A model generated the notes under the pieces. That model worked only from the letters and a program-made list of their open reading frames with translations, was not told the origin of the DNA and did not search any database. This document shows positions 43,406 to 55,973 of a stretch of 64,000 nucleotides of DNA, piece after piece. Source of the stretch: Istiophorus platypterus (taxonomy: Eukaryota; Chordata; Actinopteri; Istiophoriformes; Istiophoridae); contig CM029125.1 in NCBI GenBank assembly GCA_016859345.1, positions 21,225,125 through 21,289,124 on the forward strand. Direction: 5' to 3'. Position 1 is the stretch's first letter. Each line of letters starts with the position of its first letter. The translations under genes were made by a program, and so were the position numbers.

Positions 43406-44584
43406 ACTTTTCTTCCGAGGGTCCAAGTTCATCACTTAAGTCTGGAGGAGCATTTATGGACTGGTGACACTTGGATCCTGGAGACCCTGGTCTGGCCTCC
43501 TGTTCCTCCACAAGATCACTCATCTTCTGGACTTCAATGGGTCTGAGGTGGGAAACCAGGACAGGTTTATTTTTTATTTTCTTCTAACATGATTTAAACT
43601 GAATTTGTAGAAAACTACCAAAGTATTAACCTCCTACTATGTCACAAACTAAGCTTACAGATTGGATGGAGGTGACAAAATGTGTAAAAATGAACACAAA
43701 ACATTGACATCAATGTGGAAATATGTAATGTTTTATATTTTATATGGGATATACATAAATACAAATATATACCCATTGTTTGCCAAAACAGACCTCTACT
43801 GAGCAAACTGTTACTGATCACTCTGTACAGCCGAGGTCATAGCCACAGAGGAATAAAATTCAGTCCAGCCTAAACTGCCTCTTTCCATTGTGGGCGTCCA
43901 ACATGCAACAAAAACAACACAACAGAAGCATAAACCCACAACACAGCACCAGGGCTTACTCATTAAAACTCTGAATCAGACCATTGAGTTTTAACTCAGA
44001 CACTCTGACAGTTATTATATAATAATACTGGCTGAAAACTCACCTTGTTTATTCTCCTTAAGCTGCCACGATTTAAAATGGAGTCTGAGCTGATGGACTT
44101 AGTAGTTGCAGTTTCATCATTTTCTCTGTTGAACATTTACCTGCATCACCTGGGCACAGTGACTCCTCCCCTCCCCGTTTAAAGGAAATGACTCCTGAAT
44201 TAGCTCTCTTGCTCAGAAACATGAGGCATTCCTGACTCAGATGTTTCTGGCTGATGCTTTGTATTGTATCTAGCACTAGGCGTATTTATTTTCCTATTGT
44301 CCTGGTGAAAATCTTCAGTCAACATGATGATGTCACCTTTCTCTTCCCCAGAGAGAAAGTAAATGTAACAAATCACTGGTTCCTTGGGTGATGGCATGCA
44401 GAAAGTTTGCATTTGCATGTGTGCCTCCTTCTTTTTGAAGAAACTTCACTTTAAAAGAGAATCTGGGCCTGGGTCTGATTGGGCCGTAGGAATCTGGACT
44501 CTTCAGTGCTTCTAAAAGCATTCGGGAGGGCCGTTGGTGGTAATAGGTGAATTATTATTATATAGTGTGTATTATTACCGACCG

Positions 44585-45420
44585 TAAACTGAAAAAAAAA
44601 AAAAAAGATTTTTTTGAGGGTCTAGTTCTGTCTCTCCGTGACTTTAGATGCTGAATAATAGGTTCGACTTCGTCTTTGGACGCAGAACAAAAGGTTTAGT
44701 GGAAAAAAGTATTAAGTTAAACTAGGGTGTCATCGTTCGCCTCTTTGGGGTTTGTAGCCGTCAACGCAAACGTGGGCGGGGGGCACAAGACAGGTACCAT
44801 GTAAAGACTTATAATAATAATGAGACTAATAATAAAAAACTAGAAGTATTAATAATAGGGCTAATAATATGACTAATAGGACTAAATGAAACCGTTTTAA
44901 TAATAATAATAATCATCATCATCATAACAATCATAATAATCATATTATTCATAATAATAATCATAGCAGTGGGTGTTGATCAGGCTCATGGGGCAGAAGG
45001 CGGTTTACAGTCCTTGATCCAGACTCCGATCCAGACTCTGCAAGATCAGAGGCAGAAATGCAGGAAGTGACAGGAGGAGAGAGGAGCCCGGTGCATCATG
45101 GGAAGTCCCCCAGCAGTCTAGGTCTATAGCAGCATAGTGAGGGGATAGTTCAAGTTGATCCTGAGCCAGTTCTAACTCTAACTTTACATAAGAGGAAGGT
45201 GTTGAGCCTCCTCCTAAACAGGGAGAGGGCGTCTGCCTCCCGGACCCAGACTGGTAGATGGTTTTTGAGACAGGATATGTGCGATCGTTGCAATGCTACA
45301 TGGGTGGAAAAAGGGAAGTCCTGAATTTATTTTATGGTGGGGATTAAAGGACATGTCCTGATAAGATATGTATAAGATAAAGTCTAGGTAAGAGAAGAGA
45401 GGGAGAGAAACAGGGCAAAC
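44585..45420. repeat. third copy of the 17280-type dispersed element
   Basis: 'ggctaataatatgactaata', 'gggtgttgatcaggctcatg' and 'aaaggacatgtcctgat' recur in the same order as at 17510-17640 and 18100-18130, with (AATAATC)n-like expansion between. The best matching core is 44815-45370. Sequence on either side is unassigned. Confidence 0.75.
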
Positions 45421-45641
45421 ACTTGAAGTGGAAGTATGAAGTCAGTCCCTACTCCATTTTAAACTCAGCAGTATCAGGAGGAAAGGGAATGTGTGCAGGG
45501 TGAGTGTTAATGACTACTCTTAGTATTGATTTATCTGCTGTTTAAGTTAGTAGAAGATTAATCATCCAATATAATGTCACAGTGTGTCAGAGCCCGAGGT
45601 ACAGATGTTTCCTTTGTTATTTTCTTGGTTCCTGTGCTCAG

Positions 45642-48167
45642 CTCCCGTGGACTTGTCTCATGTTCCTCATCATACTTGTTCTTCTTCTTCTTTGTCTGAA
45701 CCAGCAGGAAGTGTGAGTACAGGTCAGTTAGAACCCAAAAGAACCCAAACATCTGCAGGAGGTAACATCTGAGACTAATATCTGTGTCACCAACCAGGCA
45801 ATTCCTCCCCTGTGACCTCCCCTAGTGAAACAAGTGAAATCTTTCCTGTGACTCCTGCTCCCGTAACTCCTTCCCAAGTGACTCCTACTTCAACAAAACC
45901 TTTCCCAGTAACTCCTGCCCCTGTAAGACATACCTAATTGAAAACATTAATCCCTACCCCACTAATTCCTGGCCCTCTGAAACCTGCCCCAGTGACTTAA
46001 ATGACACCTAACCCAATGAAACCTGCCCAAGTGTCTACATCCCTATTGACACAAGTGACAGGTGACCTGGCGAAACCTGTCCCAGAGACTCCTGCCCAAG
46101 TAAAACGTACCCCAGTGACACTGGTGACTCCTTTCCCATTTACCCTAGGGAAACAGCTTCTCTGACTTTTGCTTAGAATCCCTGTGGAAATAACTGTTGC
46201 TGACATGAATATGGTCAAAAAAACCCAATAACATCTGCATATTTACAGGTGTTATTGGGGAGGAAATTTTAAGAATTTAGAACCAAATGAGGAAAGGATT
46301 CATAGGTTTTTTGGAGTTTGTGAGTATTATTATTAATCATAATTTCCCTCTCTGGATATTTCAGGAGGTCCCGGTAATGAGGAAGACTCTTACATATGAA
46401 GCCCCAGGGGTGAGGACAATCTGTCTTTATTCACAAGACATTGGTCTTATAAACCTTCATTACAATATGAACCTTCACTACAATATGAATAATTAAAAAA
46501 CAGAATGAATAATAACTTCAAAATATTTATTCACTGGTTAAATTCAGTTTTTGGTACCTTTTATAGAATGACTCAAGCAGCTAATAGAACCTCAGTAGTA
46601 ATTTTAAGTTCAATGAATTTATAATACCCCTATAAATTTGATTTTTTGACACTGATTTTGTGATACTAAGCTCATAATCTTATATACTGACTCAATGTTT
46701 TATATCTGCAGTGTTTCCAGAAAACACCTGAAGGCTTCACCAGTTTCTGTTTCATGAACATGAACATGAATAACAAATCAGTACTGCTTCAGAGTATTGA
46801 TTTAATGATTGATATAAATGTCTAGACTGTTGTTCATGTGTTTGTGTGTTTGAGAGCCGAGTGGACTCTGATCCTCCTGCAGGTCTACTGCTGAGCTCCC
46901 AGACCTTCACTGCGGAGACCTCAAACACTACCACCACACACATCACCAAGGTAACACATATCAATAAGTTACTACACATTATCATTGTAACGCACCTCAT
47001 CATTGTAATGCAACATCAATGGTTTGCATTCTGTAAACATTTTCTCCATCAGAGACAGTCAAGATATGAGTTCTGTTGGATATTACAGAAATGGGAGACA
47101 ACTGAGAGATTAGAAACATCAGAAAATTAGAGGAACCAGTAAAGATGTTTAACTGGATTAATTTCTACTGTCTGGATTTCTCTCTCTTTGTCTATCTTTC
47201 TCTTCAGACGCTAAAAGGAGGAATTTCAGAAACCAGAATCGAGAAAAGAATTGTAATTTCAGGAGATACAGAGATTGACCACGACCAGGTAACTGTCTAA
47301 ACCAGGACAGACACTATACAGATTTAATGAGATTTTAGCCTAAGTCAGCCCCTCTCCTAAAACTACTTTGAGAATCGGGCCAAACTGTGGCCAGATTAGT
47401 TGTCTTTTGAGGAGATGTTTTTTTTGGCAGATGAGAAATTTTGGTCATCCTTGAATTATGAGTATTTCTATGATCTGTTCTCTGAAAATATTAAATTTAA
47501 ACAATAGTGATTTTTTTTAACTCTTGCTGCAGTAGTATTTTACATGTAGCTAAAAGTGAAGTATTGAGACTGAGCTATGATATAGACCTGAACTTTGCAG
47601 GACAACTGAGACCATATTGTTTGCATCTTCTAGACAGCTGAAGCTCTATATAATTTATTTTTTTCTTCCTGATCTCTGTTCATCGTAAAACTGATAAAAG
47701 TAATGCCACCTGTCCCTCTTTCAGTCAACACCGAGGACTTTCAATAGATAAATTCAACCATGGGTTAGTGTTTACGTTCAGTGTGAGCGTCAAAGTGTGC
47801 TTGATTGATGGACTGAAACAGTGAGAGCAGGGAAGCTGCTGGACGATTAAAACTCAACATACAAACATCAATATCGCCCAGTGTCTGCCCAATTTAATCC
47901 ATCACAAATAAACCTCTTACTTAATGGCCTTTAAACAGAAGACTGAGAAGACTGAATTAAACCTCAGACCTTGATTAATCCAAGACAGACCCGGACCTGG
48001 ATTGACACAGGACAGGTCTGTCCTACCTCCTTACTGGTCTGTCAAAGGTTAATCAAAACCTGGACCTGGAACCAGATATGATTCTCATGTCTCTCTTGAA
48101 GGCCCTGGCGACTGCGCTCAGTGAGGCGCGGCGGCAGCATCCTGAGCTGTCTGTCACTCGAGAATGA
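45642..48167 (+). CDS. epb41l3: protein 4.1 family C-terminal exons (epb41l3-like), 5' part absent
   Basis: Exons supported: 46365-46409 (EVPVMRKTLTYEAPG), 46855-46950 (SRVDSDPPAGLLLSSQTFTA and NTTTTHITK), 47208-47288 (TLKGGISETRIEKRIVISGD) and 48102-48167 (ALATALSEARRQHPELSVTR, then E and stop). Less certain upstream exons are 45642-45722 and 45798-45922. All phases fit. The TxITK / KGGISETRIEKRIVI / DHDQ ALA string is the C-terminal domain of 4.1 proteins, which in family members binds membrane partners and NuMA. The domain normally runs about 15 residues further; here it stops at VTRE. No FERM or spectrin-actin exons are present, and the NLR and prkag2 occupy the DNA where they should be. 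It could be a remnant or a gene cut by rearrangement. The epb41l3 name relies on the lama1 neighbour. Confidence 0.72.
45798..46150 (+). repeat. decayed coding-type minisatellite (PVTP repeats)
   Basis: Imperfect copies of 'actcctgccccagtg' continue for about 350 bases. In the first 125 bases they read in frame as PVTPAPVTPSQVTP, flanked by an acceptor and a GTAAGA donor. Beyond 45922 the same unit continues with stops. It looks like a Thr/Pro-rich exon and its decayed intronic continuation. Confidence 0.6.
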
Positions 48168-49240
48168 CTTCTGTGTGTAAAAGAGTAAGAAATTGAACAC
48201 TGACAGGTGAGAAACAAACAGGGGGCACTACTCTGATGCCATCAACACGTACCCATGGCAATCAGACAACCAGAGCTTGTCAACTTCAGATGAACTGTCC
48301 CCAACAAATTAATTTAACCCCCCCCCCCACACATACACGCACACACACACACTAACACACACCTGACTCCCCGACAGGGGAAGCAGACATCAAATTAGCT
48401 GGTTGATTCAGTTGTGTTTGCTCAAAACTATGTGACAGCTTTATGAAACCAAATGGTTCACATCACATCTGAAAGATGTGCGTTAATCTCGGACTTCACA
48501 CCTAACTCTTACCTATTTGACCTCTGAGGAACTGGATCTTTTATTCTGACAATCTGATGCAATCTGTTTCTTGTCTGAAATGTGAAACAGCATGAATGCT
48601 AGCACTGTAACCGCTCACTGTTTTGTTTAGCAGCTAAAATTCAGCTCTGTATTTACCCATAATGCAATAGTAATGTGCCATTCTCCCATCCTACTATTGA
48701 AAATCCTGTTGGTACTCATTTCTCTCATTTGTCTATGAATTTATTTATTAATTTATTGATATTACTCACTGACCACTACCCATTGTGTCAGGTTACACAA
48801 ACCATATTTTACTTATGATAAACTCCCCAACTGTGTCTTTACTCACTAAAATAAAATAAATGAACAACCAGACCTGTCTTCTCTTTTGAAAATGATGACA
48901 GGTATTTAAACCCTCTGTCCAGTGTTAGTTTATTGTTCAGTTTCTTAAAAATCTCATCTTGTTGTCACCTCTTCTTCTTCAGTGATGGCATGGACTCGAG
49001 AACCAGCTCCATCAGCTGTTATATCCATACACCAGTCAGCTCATATCACACAGCAGAAGGGGAGAGAAATTATTTCATTCACATTTTATTTGAACTATTT
49101 CTGAAAACTCAGTTGAAATTTAAATTTCATTTGGATGTGACCCCGACTATTGTTTAGTTATTACTGAGTAAATCTTAATTTTCTATGTTATTTCCAAACT
49201 GAGTGAATGAACCTGAGGCATTTGAATAATTTTAGATAAT
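48168..49240. other. convergent gap between the 4.1 fragment and lama1
   Basis: About 1.1 kb without a supported exon, with CA-rich runs near 48320-48360. A CTTCTTCTTCAG acceptor-like site at 48970-48981 has no family-like sequence after it. Confidence 0.5.
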
Positions 49241-49241
49241 C

Positions 49242-49247
49242 TTTATT
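49242..49247 (-). terminator. lama1: poly(A) signal of lama1
   Basis: AATAAA on the minus strand about 210 bases after the lama1 stop codon. Confidence 0.65.
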
Positions 49248-49453
49248 GATTCATGTAAAGAGTATTAGATCAAAGTATCAGAGAGATAAAAAGTCAGGTG
49301 TTGGAAATGTAAAACAATGAGCTGCTACCAGACAAAAAAGGTTCTACAAACTTTTTACATATCAGTCATCTCCTCAATAGTAAAATATGTTTGTCTGCCC
49401 TGTGGAGAAATGTGATCAGACTATTATTGGACCAATCAGAGGCCACCTGGGCA

Positions 49454-52197
49454 TTACTTGGCAACAGGACACGAGTTAGGTGTGACACCCAACAGGAGGT
49501 GGGCGGTGTTTAGGTCGAGAGCATTGCTCATATGAGACTTAATGAGCTGCAGGCTCCTCAAACAACCTCTGAACCTGGAACTGATCGACAGGCAGTTTTG
49601 TTTAACACCAACTGTAACAAAGAGACAGGTCAGAGACAGACAAGAAGAAAGACAGGTCAGAGAGAGAGAACAACAGACAGAAAGAGAGAGACCAGTGCAT
49701 CGACAGATAAAAAAGACAGGTCAGGGTAAGAGAGTGGCAGGTAGACAGGTCAGAGAGAGAGCGAGAGAGAGAGACAGACAGACAGACACGTAGACAGGTT
49801 AACATCAGTTATTTCCACACACATGTAGGTATGTAGGTATGTATGTCTATATAACAAACAGTAGATTTCAGAGTTTCTCACCTGGATAACCTCCCAGGTA
49901 TACAGGATTGTTGGTCTCAGCAGAGGTAGATTGTGGGTAGGGGTTGGGGGTTGTGTAACTCCGCCCATCTACAATCAGACTCAGGGTGTGTTTAGTTTTT
50001 CTGACCAGCAGGTGGTGCCACTGTCCATCACACAACACCTTACCAACTGAACGCACTGACAGTCGACCGGCACCATTATTCACATTAAACACCACCTGAG
50101 GAAAACATAAAACATTACATAATGAATATAAAATTAGGTTCATAAATATTTGGACAGTGACACATTTTTTGGCCCTTTACACCTCCACTATGGATTTGAA
50201 ATAAAGCATCAAGATGTGATTGAAATGTAGACTTTCATTTTAAAATCAGAGGGATTGAGAAAAATATTACATTAAACGTTTAGGAATTACAGCCATTTTT
50301 ATACATAGGATCTCATTATCAGAGGCTCAAAAGTAATTGGAAAATTCACTGATCATCAGTTTCATGGCCAGTGGCCAGGCATCCCCTTTTCCCTCATTAT
50401 TTCATGACAAATGAAGCAGAGTTCCAAGTTTTGACTTTATATTTGGTAGCTTTTCATTGGAACTCGCAATATGTGTCCCGAAAAGATGTTGATGCATTGA
50501 AGGAGGCCATTACTAGGCTGAGAAAAAGACAATATGAACAAATCCGGCAGATGGCTGAAATTTTAGGGGAAGCCAAATCAACAATTTGTTACATTCTTAA
50601 AAAGAAGGATTGCCATGGTGAGCTCAGCGACACCAAGAGGTCTGGAAGACCACAGAAGACAACTAAAATGGATGATCACAGTGGAGAAAAGCCTATCACA
50701 ACATCTAGCCAGGTCAGGAAAACTCTCAAGGAGGTAGACGTATCATTGTCACAGTCTACAATCAAGAGACGCCTTCATGAATGTAAATACAGAGGGTTTC
50801 CCACAAGGTGCAAACCATTGGTAACACTCAATAACAGAGAGGTCAGATTAAAATTGTCAGAAAACAACTAAAAATGCCTGCCCAGTCCTGGAATAAAGTT
50901 CTTTGGACAGATGAAACAAAGATGAACTTGTACGAGAATGATGGGAAGAGAGGAGTATAGAGAAGGAAAGGGATGGCCCATGGTCCACAGCCACCACATC
51001 ATCTGTCAGACATGGTTGAGGCAGTGTTATGGCCTGGGCATGTATGGCTGCCAATTGAACTGGATCACTGGTGTTAATTGATAATGTGACTGCTGATAGC
51101 AGCAGCAGGTTGAATTCTGAAGTTTATAGGGCTCTACTATCTGCCCAGATAAAGCCAAATGCTGGAAAAAACTGATAGGATGATGCTTTACAGTACATAT
51201 AATAATGATAATGATCAAAACATACTGTAAAAGCAACCCAGGAGCTTCTCAAGGCAAAGAATTGAAATAATTTTCAGTGGTCAAGCCAAGTCAAGTCACA
51301 GGGTTTCAGAATTCAGTCAATCATTGACTGCAAAGGATTGTCATTCTAGTAATAAAAATAATCTTTTTATTTCTATCAATGGTAGTTTGGCCAAATATTT
51401 TCTTAAAATGAATGTATGTGTATAAAAATCGCTGTAATTCTTCAGTGGTTAATGTGATATTTTATTTAAACCCCTTGAATTAAAGCTGAACACCTACACT
51501 TCAATCACATCTTGATGGCTTCATTTCAAGTCCATTGTGGTGGTGTAAAGAGGCTAAATTGCACACATTTTGGCACTGTCCCATTACTTATGTACCTAAC
51601 TGTAAGTATATCATCATTCTGAAAGGTTCTGAAGAGGACCACAGGTTAAATTTATTTATTTATTTATATGTAATATAAAGAACATATTGATCTAAAAAAA
51701 AGCATTTGATACTTACTGATCACAATTTAATACTTAAAGAAATTCTCAGAAATACTTGGAGCCATGTATTTTCAATTAATGACTAATTTACATTATCGGT
51801 TAACTGTGGGGTTCCCCAAGGCTCAGTTTTTGCTCCATTATCAGTAACGTTATACATAGACTACGTTTTTTTTTTATTGTGCAATGAATTATTGATAGTT
51901 TATAGTACATGATCATCAGCAGTTCACCTGTGACATTTAAACAACTTTTTTACTTTTGTTTTTCTTTGTTTGGGGGCAGGGGCTTAATGATCAGCGGAGA
52001 GTTTTCTGACAGCTGGGGGGGCCGAGGTCAACAGCACATGCACACTGGTAAGTCTTTGCTCACCTGTCCATTGATCATCTCGAGTCCAATGGCATCAACC
52101 TTTGCACTGCTGATTCCCAGAAACACTCCCTCTGATTGGCTTGTTCTAAACTCTAGAGTTACTGACACATCTGAACCAACTTTATATCCATCGTGCA
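49454..52197 (-). CDS. lama1: lama1 LG5 domain and stop
   Basis: LG5 begins in exon 52450-52297 (RGSYFNGSGYAIL) and continues in 52197-52064 (VSVTLEFRTSQSEGVFLGIS), 50095-49882 (VVFNVNNGAGRLSVRS, CDGQWHHLLVRK, STSAETNNPVYLGGYP) and 49611-49454 (FRGCLRSLQLIKS, ending NSCPVAK and TAA). The end GGYP-x-GVKQ-x-CL with the final Cys pair is the alpha-1 signature. The last exon is short (51 residues), and its upstream intron is a GACAGGTCAGAG minisatellite. Confidence 0.93.
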
Positions 52198-54840
52198 CTG
52201 CAGGCATACACACACACACACACACACACACAGGTTAATAGTCTGGTCATACATTATCTAATTAAGGCAGGTCTATTGTCTTCATGGAAGACTCACCGAG
52301 GATGGCATAACCACTGCCGTTAAAGTAACTTCCTCTCTGGTCTTTGGTGAAACAGGAAGTGACATCATGCTGCGAGGCTGGCTTGGCCAGATCCAACATA
52401 GCTCCATTCAGGGTAACAGAGTGAATACAGCCAGGAAAACTGCTGCTTACCTGAGGGACAGACAGGTGGACAGGTAAACAAACAGGTAGTTAGGTGCATA
52501 GACAGGTGAACAGACAGGTAGACAGATAGGTAGAGCAGTTCAGATCCATGGTACAAATTAATTTCCTTTCACTAACTATGACAATAACTTTATGTGCTGG
52601 TCACTGACTGAGAGCTCAGATGTTCACCACTGTCAGAACTGTCAGAAACACTTGTTTCAACTGCAACATTTCTGATCTAACAGATAGCATCAGGATATCA
52701 GCTAATGTGTTTAAATATTAGTCAGGTGGGTCATGACAAAATGGTTAACACATAGAATGTAGATTAAATAAAATCCTAACCTGTTAACAGAAAAATGTAC
52801 AAAATGTCTTTTGATTTGTATTGTGTATTTTTTGTTTAAAAATTCGATAAAGATTTTAAAATGTCATACATTGATCCTTTTTGTGGTGTGTGTGTATGGT
52901 AATCCTCCCACGTAAAGTCTGTTGTCAACATCCAGCTGGTTTCCCTTAATTGTTACAGAATCCGGACTCGATCTGTCGATTGAGACTGACACCAACCGCC
53001 GGCTGACCTCGACCCTCACCTGAAAAAGACAAACAGTCAGTTTACATATATTTATGGAGTTAGTTTAAACATGGTCCTGAATGAACAACAGATTAAACTA
53101 ACATCAGCTGTCTCATGTTTCTGCAGATTTCTGTCCAGGTGAATGTTACATCACCTGTAACTTGATGTTACTATCCTCCATATTACATCACATCATGTTA
53201 ACTTGACTTCATCCCATTTTATTCCTGGACCTCTTTACTTTATACAGAAATTATTTAGTGTCTGACTTCATGTCTAAACAATTTATTTCTGTCATGGTAC
53301 AGATTTATGATGTCACCATATGACCCAGTGCTGTCATGCAGCGTATTCCTTTAATATGACTCCTGAATACTTGTGGATGACCTGAGATTGAGACAGTCAT
53401 TTGCTGGTTCAAATGTCAACTGGTATTAGGGTGCATGACACCCTCATACCATTTCCTGTGTGAACGTTTGTTAGCTGATGTGCATATATGAACTCACACT
53501 GTGCCAGTCTCCATCGTTAATGGCAATGGATGAGGTGATGGAAGCGGGGCCTTTCCCCAGGTCAGCTGACACCATCAGTCTCCCCCCTGTCAGTCTCAGG
53601 ACAATAAAGTCCATGTGTTTGGAGTCAGAAAGGAGGAGGATCAATCCATCCAGAGCCCAACTTCGAACTGACAACTTCACAGAGACGCTGGGGATGAGAA
53701 GGGATAACAATAGAGACACAACACAACACAACAACACAACGAAATTCAACAGACGCGACAGAGACACAACATAGTCAGTCATTTAGTCCTATTTTGAACA
53801 GACAACAACTGACCTGAGCCCTTTCTCCACTGTTGTCATGGAGACTTACCTCTTTCTGACATTATTGGGGTTGATGATGAAAGTCATGTGACTGTGTTTG
53901 GATAAACCAAACTGAGCTGCTGATGGCAGGAAACTTGGCTCCGCCTCTGACACACACTGCATCACATGCAAACCAATAACCAGTGATCAATTACCAATAA
54001 TCAGTAAGAAATAATCAGTGACCAATGGTCAATAACCAATAATAATTGACCAATAAACATTAATAAAAAATTAATTTTCAGTGACCAATAATTAATAACT
54101 AATAATCAGTGACCATAAGTCAATAATTTATCATCAATGACCATTAATCAATAACCCATTATTAATTACCAGTGATCAATTTATAATAATCAGTGACCTG
54201 TGATCAATAACCAGAGATCAATAACCCAAATTCAAAATATGGTGACAATATATTAAACAATCATTTAATGATCAATTTAGTTCAGACACACTGGTTACCA
54301 TTATCAATAACCATGTTAGAATAATTGTCAATTAACTAAAGGATTACATCACTACTTTCTATATGGATAGTTACTGATAATAAAAAAAAAATCAATAACA
54401 GTGTTATTCATTACAGCACATATCAATAATCAGTAATAAAGATACAAACAACTTATCAATTATAAACAACAGATAAATTGGTTACTGCTTTGAATAATCA
54501 ATAATTCATAATAGACATAGTGATCACCATTACATATATACAACAATCAATAATTATGGTATTTATAACCTTTATCAATAATCAGTAATAAATGTATGAC
54601 TTACCGTTAGTGCTCCAGGTGTCAGGGCGCTCAGATATGTGGGTGGAGCCACAGGCAGGTGGGCGGGGTCAGGAGTAGGTTCTATATCCTGGTCATCAGG
54701 AAGCACCACCCCCTCAGCCCTCTCTTTCAATAGGCAGCTGTCAAACTCTGCTCCCTCATACCTCATAGCTCCTGATAGGTCGATAAGTCTATAGAGAGCC
54801 ATCAATCAAAACAGTTACACTTTCCTGTCTCACTGATTGG

Positions 54841-54917
<77 letters not shown>

Positions 54918-55364
54918 CGCATGAGACTTACGCTCCAGCGGCCACTAGGTGTTGGATACAACCTCTGAACCACCTAGATAAGCCTTGTAATCTGGATGGT
55001 AGACGGGACTCCTCCTCTGAAGGCAGCCCACCGATAAAAAAGGAAGCTGGAGACGAACGAGAAAATCCACCCGGCAATAGAGAAATTGACTTCAGGTGAT
55101 CCTCATCTACCTGCAGGGACAGAGACCTGAGAGACAGAGAGGTGAGAAAAGTGGGTCAGGTAAATCAAGTGAGTCAGCTGAGACAGCTGTGTGTTTCCAT
55201 GGTGACACCTACTTCCTGTTGATAGTGATAATCACAGAGTGTTTCTGTCCGTCACTGAAGGATCCTCTATCAGGTTTCAACACCATCACCTTCCGACTTG
55301 CTCCAGCCACCTCACCAAGCTCTGCCTCTAATGCACCTGAGACCAGGTGAACAGACAAGAAATG

Positions 55365-55402
<38 letters not shown>

Positions 55403-55936
55403 TCCACTGACAGGTTAATATTACATATTTGCAAATATATCCACACGCAAACTAAATATCTGGTGTACAAGTGTGTACCGTGACCTCACCTGTCTGTGTG
55501 AGTGGTTGTCACTGAAGGCAGCCAGTAGGACTCCTGATTGGTTGTTGGAAGAGAAGGAGAAGAGAAGCTCCGTTTCCTGACTGAATGATGGAGGACTGAT
55601 CTGAATGAAGCCTCCGGCCAGCACCGAAACACTCCGCACCGGCTGAGAGATAATCATTCAGTGTGATCATTCACTCAGTGCGATTGGTGATGGTGATAAG
55701 TGGGGAGTATTGATTACATACTTTAATGACTGATTAATGATTGATAAAATTGATTGATTCCTGACAGTAATGATGCTATTCTTTTAGTGTCTGCCTTGGC
55801 AGGAGAACAGTCTGACATTAAATTCACATTTTATCTGCATCACATTCAGAACAGTTGTTCATCATCAGACAGAAATATTCACTCTGTGCTTAAATAATAC
55901 ATATTAATTCAAATACTTGTCTACAGTATCTCTACA

Positions 55937-55973
<37 letters not shown>

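Larger units (their letters stand above)
39586..43543 (-). pseudogene. broken fish NLR (NLRC3-like) gene: RING, FISNA, truncated NACHT, LRRs
   Basis: Minus-strand order: first coding exon 43523-43408 (MSDLVEEQEARPGSPGSKC), RING exon about 41071-40853, a fused exon 40631-40162, and LRR exons 40018-39845 and 39762-39586. Exon borders are GT/AG and phases fit. The fused exon contains FISNA (DRGLQEVLDEHKISLRRRC) and the NACHT start with Walker A GVAGVGKT. It then jumps after LLSFREG, near 40230, straight into LRR sequence in another frame. The RING exon starts in one frame and must leave in another. Teleosts carry hundreds of such NLRs, thought to act in innate sensing. With two frame breaks and no Walker B, this copy cannot make a normal protein. 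Confidence 0.85.

Noticed and set aside
48983..49157. Possible terminal exon for the 4.1 gene after a CTTCTTCTTCAG acceptor
   Set aside because: The sequence after the acceptor does not resemble the 4.1 C-terminal end, and the previous exon already stops without a donor.
55421..55489. A 13-base micro-exon (after CACCAG, before GTGTGG) that would fix the lama1 LG3 phase
   Set aside because: It would leave an intron of only about 45 bases on one side and encodes no clear match; kept only as a possibility in the phase-conflict finding.
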